Below are positions 15,175 to 21,242 of a DNA stretch of 30,731 nucleotides, in pieces; position 1 is the first letter of the stretch, and each line of letters opens with the position of its first letter. The notes under the pieces were generated by a model. That model made no database searches. It saw nothing but the letters and a program-made list of their open reading frames with translations, and was not told the origin of the DNA. This stretch comes from Bacillota bacterium. GTDB lineage: Bacteria; Bacillota; Clostridia; Acetivibrionales; DTU013. Both the position numbers and the translations under genes were made by a program. Location: contig JAEZCO010000055.1 in the NCBI GenBank assembly GCA_023433505.1, positions 1 through 30,731 of the forward strand, given 5' to 3'.

Positions 15175-15203
15175 ATTGTAGCATGTATCTACGGCAAATA
15201 CAA
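15175..15203 (-). promoter_or_regulatory. Promoter of the glp operon
   Basis: On the minus strand TTGTAT (15198-15203) and TACAAT (15175-15180) are 17 bp apart, and TGC precedes the -10 hexamer as an extended -10. The predicted leader of about 140 bases contains the terminator at 15064-15104. Confidence 0.6.
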
Positions 15204-15258
15204 TCTGCAAAATGGGTTTTTATAGTCTGCCGGCCATGGGACTTTTTTTGACGCCTCG

Positions 15259-16359
15259 TTACTTTTCCTCCAGCGAGGTCGGGAACTCATCCAAAGTCGG
15301 CTTATACAGCAATTTCATCAAATCCATCAACGCATCGTCCATCCGGCTGATGGCGGCATCTGAAAATGCTTTGCAATAACCGCATTCACCGCAAAGCTTG
15401 CTACAAAAGCCGGGGTCCTCAACAAACCTGTCCAAAAACCCGTCCAGCTTGCGGTTGTCAATTTGGGCTTTGGAGATCGAAAAGGGCCTGCTTTCTGAAA
15501 AAAGTTCCAAAAGTCTGACAAGATCCCCCTCATAGTATTCGTCAATATAGTGGGTCACAGCTTTTGCCGGATCTCCGTCAAGGATATTCGACCTGCCTTG
15601 CAGTTTAAAATAATGAATACCCAGGTCCGAATAGTAATGCAGGTCTTCAGGCCTGATCCAATTAAGCCTGATCAGGTTTTCAGCGCCTATGTGTATATTA
15701 TTGCACCTGGTGCCATAGTACGGAAATTTTTCTTTATATACATGCGCATGGGAAAAGCTGTTGTAATGAAAGGTTTTGTACGGGCAGTCCGTACGGCAAA
15801 AGGAGTTGACGATGATTTCAAGTTCTCCCGTATAGGCCTTCCGGATGTCCTTCAACAGGTCGAAGCGTTTGTAAATGTCCTCATCAAGGACCAGCCGCTT
15901 TATTCCCAGCTCATCGTAAAACGCCGCCTTGATGGGGCTGTTGATGAGGCAGACCGTGGAAGCCTTGATTTTCAAACCGGGAGCTTTATACTTTGCGATC
16001 TCCATCATGGAGGGAAGACACAGGGTAATCCACGAAACGCCAATGTCCTGAAGGGTTTTCAGAAAGCCGCCGATTTTGTTGAAGCCTTCTTTTGTCAATT
16101 CATCATTGGCCATACAGGATGCATTAATAATATAATTAAACTCAATACCTCTATCCGCGCTATATTGAATATACCTCTCAAGCCCCTTGATATCTGCGGC
16201 AGGAAGATTCCCCGGAGACCTGCAGGAACCGAATAAGCTGTCCGGCGCAAGCTGCCCGTAAGTTTCGGTGATTTTGGAATGCTCGTATCTGTTGTTAATT
16301 TCCTCATACCTGTCAAGCGTCTCCTGCTTGAAATCCGACGGCATACAAAAATATTTCAT
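15259..16359 (-). CDS. U32 peptidase-family (radical-free Fe-S) protein
   Basis: The protein has 366 residues. It shows a TIM-barrel-like pattern of U32 proteins: FGSCRSPGNLP, NYIINASCMAND, ITLCLPSMM, KASTVCLINSP, RLVLDEDIYKRFDLL, IIVNSFCRTDCPYKTFHYN, then GAENLIRLNWIRPEDL and YFKLQGRS. Cysteines cluster at CRTDCP, TRCNN and near the C terminus (CSKLCGECGYC), consistent with an Fe-S cluster as in the UbiU/UbiV branch. U32 proteins act in RNA hydroxylation (RlhA), ubiquinone hydroxylation or collagen degradation; a Gram-positive member of this size could be an RNA- or cofactor-modifying enzyme, but the substrate is not evident. GGGGAG lies 9 bases before the ATG. It is upstream of the glp promoter in the same direction and has no terminator I could see. 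Confidence 0.8.
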   Translation of the reverse strand: MKYFCMPSDFKQETLDRYEEINNRYEHSKITETYGQLAPDSLFGSCRSPGNLPAADIKGLERYIQYSADRGIEFNYIINASCMANDELTKEGFNKIGGFLKTLQDIGVSWITLCLPSMMEIAKYKAPGLKIKASTVCLINSPIKAAFYDELGIKRLVLDEDIYKRFDLLKDIRKAYTGELEIIVNSFCRTDCPYKTFHYNSFSHAHVYKEKFPYYGTRCNNIHIGAENLIRLNWIRPEDLHYYSDLGIHYFKLQGRSNILDGDPAKAVTHYIDEYYEGDLVRLLELFSESRPFSISKAQIDNRKLDGFLDRFVEDPGFCSKLCGECGYCKAFSDAAISRMDDALMDLMKLLYKPTLDEFPTSLEEK

Positions 16360-16475
16360 GTATTCGTGCTCCCCTGTTCAATAATATTACAACACTATTA
16401 TACTTGCCGCGGATAAAAACAGTTCCTGAATTGATTCTTTGCCCTAATTAAGTCAAGGATTCGATAGTAACGCAT

Positions 16476-16522
16476 CGTATAAATCGTATAAATAGGAAGC
16501 GAGCGTAAGGATAAATTATACG
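16476..16522. promoter_or_regulatory. Repeated CGTATAA half sites upstream of the ZIP promoter
   Basis: The 9-bp unit ATCGTATAA is tandemly repeated (16474-16482, 16483-16491), and its inverse TTATACG occurs at 16516-16522, just 8 bp upstream of the -35 hexamer. The arrangement suggests binding of a dimeric regulator, perhaps metal-responsive given the downstream transporter; the regulator is not identified. Confidence 0.35.
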
Positions 16523-16530
16523 CCGGGGTA

Positions 16531-16559
16531 TTGACAGACCTTGTCCAATCGCAAATAAT
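16531..16559 (+). promoter_or_regulatory. Promoter of the ZIP transporter gene
   Basis: TTGACA (16531-16536) and AATAAT (16554-16559) are separated by exactly 17 bp. The predicted leader is about 110 bases, ending at GGAGGT before the ATG at 16678; no known riboswitch was recognised in it. Confidence 0.7.
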
Positions 16560-16677
16560 GGATATGGGATCAATATGTTCCTTCGCAAATAAAATGTTAC
16601 TTACGTGTGTTTATGTGGGAAATAGGGCCTGATAAAAGCTATCAAGATAAATAATTACTTTTATGGAGGTAGGATGT

Positions 16678-17487
16678 ATGGGTTTTATGGAAGGTATCAA
16701 TCCTGTAATTCAGGCATTGATCGCCACAGGTTTTACATGGTTTGTGACAGCCCTTGGCGCTTCCCTGGTGTTCTTTTTCAAGACCATCAACCGGAAGGTG
16801 CTGGACAGTATGCTGGGGTTTGCTGCCGGAGTGATGGTGGCCGCCAGCTTCTGGTCTTTGCTTGCGCCGGCCATTCAAATGGCGGAAGAGTCGGGCGGCC
16901 TGCCATGGCTGGCTCCGCTGATAGGTTTTCTTGCCGGCTGTGCTTTTCTCAAGCTGGCTGACTCCTTACTTCCGCACTTGCATATCGGTATGCCGGTAGA
17001 AAAGGCAGAAGGCGTCAAAACCACCTGGAAACGCAGCATATTGCTGGTTACAGCTATTACACTGCACAACATCCCCGAAGGGCTGGCGGTGGGCGTTGCC
17101 TTCGGGGCGGTCGCTGCAGGGATCCCATCGGCTGCTATGGCTGGAGCTGTAGCATTGGCCATCGGCATCGGTCTTCAGAATTTCCCGGAAGGCGCCGCAG
17201 TTTCCATCCCGCTGCGCCGTGAGGGCCTATCACGGATTAAAAGCTTCTGGTATGGCCAGATGTCAGGCCTTGTTGAGCCTGTAGCCGGAGTAATCGGGGC
17301 CGCCGCCGTACTGTTCATGCGACCGCTTCTACCCTATGCACTTTCCTTTGCAGCCGGCGCTATGATCTATGTTGTTGTAGAGGAATTGATTCCCGAAGCC
17401 CAGACCAGCGGAAATTCGGATTATGCCACCATCGGTACCGTGCTAGGCTTTGCAGTTATGATGACCCTTGACGTCGCCTTAGGGTAG
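16678..17487 (+). CDS. ZIP family divalent metal transporter (GufA-like)
   Basis: The protein has 269 residues and about eight membrane helices. Diagnostic ZIP motifs are present: HNIPEGLAVGVAFG in helix 4, QNFPEGAAVSIPLRREG in helix 5 (His replaced by Gln at the first position, as in several GufA-type proteins), and EELIPEA in the penultimate helix. The intervening loop is short and contains HLHIGMPVEKAEG. It imports zinc or another divalent metal across the cytoplasmic membrane. Start ATG at 16678 lies 7 bases after GGAGGT; an upstream in-frame ATG at 16663 overlaps that site. It is monocistronic with its own promoter, convergent with the lipoprotein gene downstream. Confidence 0.93.
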   Translation: MGFMEGINPVIQALIATGFTWFVTALGASLVFFFKTINRKVLDSMLGFAAGVMVAASFWSLLAPAIQMAEESGGLPWLAPLIGFLAGCAFLKLADSLLPHLHIGMPVEKAEGVKTTWKRSILLVTAITLHNIPEGLAVGVAFGAVAAGIPSAAMAGAVALAIGIGLQNFPEGAAVSIPLRREGLSRIKSFWYGQMSGLVEPVAGVIGAAAVLFMRPLLPYALSFAAGAMIYVVVEELIPEAQTSGNSDYATIGTVLGFAVMMTLDVALG

Positions 17488-17588
17488 AAGCCTGATGCCA
17501 TACGAAATCAGTTTCTGAAACGTCCCCATAACATATCGTTTGAATTTAAGTGTTATAGAGCAAATGCTTACACATATGTATTTCGCCA

Positions 17589-17606
17589 GGGAACCTTATG
17601 GTTCCC
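17589..17606. terminator. Hairpin between convergent genes, possible weak terminator
   Basis: A perfect 7-bp stem GGGAACC / GGTTCCC with loop TTAT lies between the ZIP stop and the end of the convergent lipoprotein gene. No T-run follows on either strand, so termination would be weak or factor dependent. Confidence 0.35.
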
Positions 17607-17621
17607 TTCCGATTAGCTGCA

Positions 17622-19019
17622 TCATCCGTTTTGCAGATTCACAACAGCTTCATAATACTCGCCATGTCTAATCAACTCCACTTTACCCTTTTTACCGACT
17701 ACCCAGCCGTCTTCATTCATAGTGCCGTCAGATATCAACCAGATCGAATTATCCATGTGCGAGGTAAGAACAGAAAAAGTGATTGTGTATTGTAAATCGG
17801 TGGCTCTTGTGCCGCTCTTTTTTACTGAATCTACTCTATATTGATAGAGGCGATCTTGAAGCGGCTGTGTAGAAAATATATACGGACTGGCCACAGTATC
17901 AGCAAACATCTCCCCGATTGCCTTATTGTCCGGTGCCTTACCAGGAAAATGAGCAACTGCGTTCCTTCCTATGATATTTAAAACACAATATCCTTCCTGA
18001 TAAACATATGAGGCGTATAAAGCATGCGTATCCCAAATAAAACGAGAGGAATCCGAATCACGGCAACCCATGGCGACAACTGCCCTGAACATTACTCCGT
18101 CCCTGGTTTCGTTAATAATCTCAATTTCCTCAATCAAAGCAGCATCTACCTGATATGTCATTGAATGCACCATCCGGCTAAGGAGAGAGCGCAACAGCTT
18201 ATCTGCATTGACAATCGAAGACATTTTTTTGTCCTGTATAGCTACCAATCCTTGATAAAGCATTTCTTTGCCCGGAGGGTTTATTTTATCCGCAGACTTA
18301 AACAGCAATGGATTAACAGAATGCTTCAAGAGCGCCGGCCATATTATTGTTTCGGCGGTAGCCTCATCGTAGTAATACACTGACTCACCATCGTGAAACA
18401 AAACATTAAATTTATAATCATTGCTGCTTTTCATATTTGAGTTATAAGGGATTACTGTATCAAGTGTTATTACAGAACTAAGGTTGCCCTGCTCGTCAGA
18501 TATAGGGTAGCTGATAACACAATTGCCGCCGTCATTAAAGACAGAATAAACACCCGGAATCATCCGAGCCAGATAAGCCTTTTCCGGACTGCTGCTTATA
18601 AAGGTTGAATCCTCCGGAAATATCGTCTCATTCCCCCATGCATTGGTGCTGTCTTTCTGTATTACATGTTCAGTACGAATCCTCTGTAGTCCTGGTAAAT
18701 CTGAAATCAATTGCTTTTTCATCTGCTCATCCGCAGACAAATGCTGTATATAGGAATAAAACACTTTCATAGCGAACGCTAAACTAACCACCGTTCTTGT
18801 AGAAGAAGGTTCCTGTACGGCTTGTGAGCTATTAATCGCTGTTGTATCCGCATCCGCTTTAGCTGTTTCCGGAGAGCTCGAAGTTGGCAATACACCTGAT
18901 AATGAGTTCTCGGGTGTAGCTCTGGAAGATGGATTTTGAGTAAGATCGCAAGCGACTATACTCATGGCTAGAAAAGAAATAAGGAGTAATGAAATCCAAC
19001 AATTCTTTTTTCTTAACAT
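17622..19019 (-). CDS. Lipoprotein of unknown function
   Basis: The protein has 465 residues. The signal peptide MLRKKNCWISLLLISFLAMS ends in lipobox IVAC with Cys24. A Ser/Thr/Pro-rich linker follows to about residue 65, then a soluble domain of about 400 residues with no motif I recognise (features: RIRTEHVIQKDSTNAWGNET, DEQGNLSSVITLDTVIPY, SIWLISDGTMNEDGWVVGKK). It is predicted to be anchored on the outer membrane face. The ATG at 19019 gives a standard signal peptide with AAAGG about 11 bases upstream; an in-frame ATG at 19043 has no ribosome binding site. It follows a truncated amidase-like gene in the same direction, separated by a hairpin. Codon use and AT content look like the neighbouring accessory patch. 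Confidence 0.7.
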   Translation of the reverse strand: MLRKKNCWISLLLISFLAMSIVACDLTQNPSSRATPENSLSGVLPTSSSPETAKADADTTAINSSQAVQEPSSTRTVVSLAFAMKVFYSYIQHLSADEQMKKQLISDLPGLQRIRTEHVIQKDSTNAWGNETIFPEDSTFISSSPEKAYLARMIPGVYSVFNDGGNCVISYPISDEQGNLSSVITLDTVIPYNSNMKSSNDYKFNVLFHDGESVYYYDEATAETIIWPALLKHSVNPLLFKSADKINPPGKEMLYQGLVAIQDKKMSSIVNADKLLRSLLSRMVHSMTYQVDAALIEEIEIINETRDGVMFRAVVAMGCRDSDSSRFIWDTHALYASYVYQEGYCVLNIIGRNAVAHFPGKAPDNKAIGEMFADTVASPYIFSTQPLQDRLYQYRVDSVKKSGTRATDLQYTITFSVLTSHMDNSIWLISDGTMNEDGWVVGKKGKVELIRHGEYYEAVVNLQNG

Positions 19020-19051
19020 AGTTGGTATTACCTTTCTTATCATTATTTAAA

Positions 19052-19087
19052 TTCCAGGATATAGTAGCTTAGTACTATATCCTGGAA
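19052..19087. other. Perfect 15-bp intercistronic hairpin
   Basis: Arms TTCCAGGATATAGTA (19052-19066) and its exact complement (19073-19087) surround a 6-base loop. It sits between the truncated amidase stop and the lipoprotein start on the minus strand. No proper T-run follows, so an mRNA processing, stability or attenuation role is as likely as termination. Confidence 0.5.
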
Positions 19088-19106
19088 CATTATTTAAGGG
19101 AAAGAA

Positions 19107-19546
19107 TCATGATGGATCATTTGTAGGGTCATTATAATAGTAGGTAACCCGTACGGTTCTTTCCTTACTGGTCGGTACACCCAGACTACTAAGCAGAACG
19201 TTGAATCTGTTAGTCGTATGAGCACTAACATATATATTGCTTTGAGTCCGGCTACCATATTGACCATCCACATCGTTGGCAACCCAACTATGAATGTAGT
19301 CACTTGGACTACTATCATAGTATTGGACAACATCTCCTTGTTCGCAGCATATTACGTCATTTCGATAATCTCCGAATGGCCCTTCAATACTTGTTGTGCT
19401 ATCATGCAGCAGTCCTGCAAAAGAATCAACGTTATACCACTCTGAACAATCGGCTCCACTGGTACCTCTTTCTTGCCATAAATGGTTTGCGCCATTTTTT
19501 ATTATGACCATTGAAGCATTATAATAGAAAACTTCTTAATTTTCAT
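19107..19546 (-). pseudogene. Truncated amidase-like (Amidase_6 type) gene, probably broken
   Basis: An open frame of 134 codons (19107-19511) matches the C-terminal half of secreted proteins of the putative amidase domain: EGPFGDYR, GDVVQYYDSS with HSW (probable catalytic His), YGSRTQSNIYVSAHTTNR and VRVTYYYN. The expected N-terminal half with the catalytic Cys (usually in a CTNFVSQ-like motif) is missing. Just upstream, AAAGGATG and an ATG at 19546 begin a signal-peptide-like reading (MKIKKFSIIML) that stops after 14 codons in a different frame. This looks like an internal deletion with frameshift. It could instead be a short expressed protein starting at 19511, but no ribosome binding site precedes that ATG. 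Likely a relic of a cell-wall or peptide hydrolase. Confidence 0.55.
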
Positions 19547-19596
19547 AAAAATTCTTCATCCTTTCTATTAATAATTTTTATTTCAAATCCTTTGTT

Positions 19597-19728
19597 TTAT
19601 GCCAAACCCTGTTGTATAATACACTTATAGGCTCTTAATATCCGTCTAATCATGGTCTTTGAGGGGTCAGAGTTATAAGCGGTATGCGAGAGCCTTATAG
19701 ATTTATCCGGCGCTCTTATATATATCAT
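19597..19728 (-). CDS. Small basic protein, 43 residues, unknown function
   Basis: The ORF reads MIYIRAPDKSIRLSHTAYNS at the N terminus and ends IIQQGLA; it is rich in Arg and Lys and has no signal peptide or membrane helix. AGGGGGTG lies 8 bases before the ATG at 19728, one of the better ribosome binding sites in the area, and a plausible promoter (19910-19938) lies upstream. The upstream ATG at 19733 gives only a two-codon frame. It is too short to recognise by family. It may encode a regulatory or DNA/RNA-binding peptide, or be a fragment of a larger gene. Confidence 0.45.
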   Translation of the reverse strand: MIYIRAPDKSIRLSHTAYNSDPSKTMIRRILRAYKCIIQQGLA

Positions 19729-20000
19729 AACATGTCCACCCCCTTTTTTTAAGGAAACTTAATTTGTCTCTTTACTATATATGACAACTTAAAAGTTCAT
19801 TTCGTCACAGATTTCGGAAAAATATTAATTGAAAAATTTTGAAAATAGTTGTGACGTTTTTGACTTTTGCATTGTCTTATATTTAGGAAGCGTTTTTTAT
19901 TGTACTATTATAATACTTTTTAGGGAAATTCACATCAAGTCTTATTCCTATCTTGTAATAAGAAATTAATACTATTGAATAGTGAAATATCTTTAGCGAC
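19729..20000. other. AT-rich intergenic region with promoter-like sequence
   Basis: No gene seen. The minus strand has a promoter candidate (TTGATG 19933-19938, 17-bp spacer, TATTAT 19910-19915) reading toward the 43-codon ORF and the lipoprotein. A 7-bp inverted repeat CGTCACA (19803-19809) / TGTGACG (19850-19856) encloses a very AT-rich 40-bp stretch. Base composition is clearly lower in GC than the flanking genes. Confidence 0.45.
19910..19938 (-). promoter_or_regulatory. Candidate promoter of the accessory patch
   Basis: TTGATG (19933-19938) and TATTAT (19910-19915) on the minus strand are 17 bp apart. The leader to the 43-codon ORF would be about 175 bases. AT-rich sequence makes chance matches likely. 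Confidence 0.4.
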
Positions 20001-20034
20001 AAAAAGGCTCAAGCTGTGAATAGATGCTTGAGCC
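20001..20034 (-). terminator. Intrinsic terminator of the sugar-utilisation cluster
   Basis: On the minus strand GGCTCAAGC (20026-20034) pairs perfectly with GCTTGAGCC (20006-20014) across an 11-base loop and is followed at once by TTTTT (complement of 20001-20005). It lies 59 bp after the stop of the dehydrogenase gene, the last gene of the cluster. Confidence 0.85.
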
Positions 20035-20092
20035 CTAAAAGTCAGAAGAACTTCGCCGAATTTAGATACATATTTACCATCAGGCTTTAATT

Positions 20093-21088
20093 TCAGTGCA
20101 TTCGGCTGTTCTTATAAATTGCACTTATAATTTCTATTGCCTTGATCCCCTGAGTCCCATCCGGCTCAAAGCTTTCACCGCTAATCAATTTGCTGTAGAA
20201 ATCTTCGATCAGAAGTTTATGTCCGCAGCCCCAGTAAGCCTTTTCTCCAGTGGCTTTATCCACGTCGGCGGCATGCTCCGTTTCACCGTTTTTATATCTG
20301 ATTGTCAAGTCATCCTTAAGCGATATTGTCGCCTTTTCACAGACCAGTTCGATTTCCACCGGCGAATCCACACAATAACAGTTGGTAGCATAAAACAAGG
20401 CGGCGGCACCATTCCTGAAAAAGATTGTCGCCTCGGCGGTATCTTCCACTTCGATTACCTTATCAAGCATTCTTGTATCTACCGACGCCCTGACCCGCTC
20501 AACATCCCCCATAAACCATTGAAGAAGGTCAAGGGTATGGATGGCCTGGTTTATCAAAACCCCTCCGCCCTCTTTTTCCCAGGTCCCTCTCCAATCGCCG
20601 GTCCTGTAGTAAGCTTCATCCCTGTGCCAGGTTACTAAAGCTTTCCCGCCAAGCACCCGCCCCGCCTTTCCTGCTCCAAGGACTTCCTTTGTCTTCTGGG
20701 CTGTGGTGTTGTAGCGGTTTTGAAAACATATACCCAGCTTTTTCCCGGTTTGCCCGGAGACACTGATCATCTCCTGGGCATCTGAAACAGAAATAGCCAT
20801 GGGCTTTTCCACCAGTACATTTTTGCCTGCCTTCATTGCGCTTATTGCCATGGGCGCATGAAGATAATGCGGAGTACATATATGGATTACATCAATGCTT
20901 TTATCCGAAAGCATTGTTTCATAGTCGGTGAAGTTTTTACAAGCGTATTTATCCGCTGCTTTTGATGCTTTTACCCGGTCAATATCGCAAACTGCATAAA
21001 GATTTGCGTTTTGACAGCCGGTAATTGCATCCCCATGGATGGAAGAAATGGCACCACATCCTGCAATCGCTGAATTATACCTTATCAT
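20093..21088 (-). CDS. Gfo/Idh/MocA family oxidoreductase
   Basis: The protein has 331 residues. The N-terminal Rossmann fold has AIAGCGAISSIHGDAI and VCDIDRVKA, followed by DVIHICTPHYLHAPMAISAMKAG and the family hallmark VLVEKPMA. The C-terminal domain has GGGVLINQAIHTLDLLQWFMG with the conserved His, and a beta-sheet region. It oxidises or epimerises a sugar or polyol using NAD(P)H. Given the cluster it may act on a product of the beta-galactosidase or on the imported sugar; the substrate cannot be told. A GGGAGC lies about 11 bases before the ATG, a somewhat long spacing. It is separated from the GH42 gene by 154 bp and followed by a strong terminator. Confidence 0.92.
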   Translation of the reverse strand: MIRYNSAIAGCGAISSIHGDAITGCQNANLYAVCDIDRVKASKAADKYACKNFTDYETMLSDKSIDVIHICTPHYLHAPMAISAMKAGKNVLVEKPMAISVSDAQEMISVSGQTGKKLGICFQNRYNTTAQKTKEVLGAGKAGRVLGGKALVTWHRDEAYYRTGDWRGTWEKEGGGVLINQAIHTLDLLQWFMGDVERVRASVDTRMLDKVIEVEDTAEATIFFRNGAAALFYATNCYCVDSPVEIELVCEKATISLKDDLTIRYKNGETEHAADVDKATGEKAYWGCGHKLLIEDFYSKLISGESFEPDGTQGIKAIEIISAIYKNSRMH

Positions 21089-21242
21089 AGCCTGACAGAG
21101 CTCCCTTTCTGCATTATCGTCAATACTGATTTTGTAATGAAATTTACGCTGCAGTACTCATTCTAGTCCATAATAAATGCAAAATCCTTGCGATATTTAA
21201 CCAAAATATTGTTTTTTTTGACAAATTGACGGCGGGATGATT

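Larger units (their letters stand above)
16360..16677. other. 318-bp divergent regulatory gap between U32 and ZIP genes
   Basis: No gene seen. It holds a -10 hexamer TATAAT for the U32 gene on the minus strand (16397-16402, with a weak -35), repeated CGTATAA half sites (16476-16522), and a good plus-strand promoter for the ZIP gene (16531-16559). A 24-codon ORF from 16559 has no ribosome binding site. Confidence 0.6.

Noticed and set aside
16559..16633. 24-codon ORF upstream of the ZIP gene.
   Set aside because: It has no ribosome binding site and starts within the predicted -10 region, so it is part of the leader.
19610..19750. Possible plus-strand small RNA: TATAAT at 19615-19620, alternative stems around AGGCTCT / GAGAGCC / GGCGCTC and a final run of seven T.
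   Set aside because: The minus strand of the same stretch holds a 43-codon ORF with a good ribosome binding site, which explains it better. The T-run is not directly preceded by a GC-rich stem, and no known riboswitch family fits.
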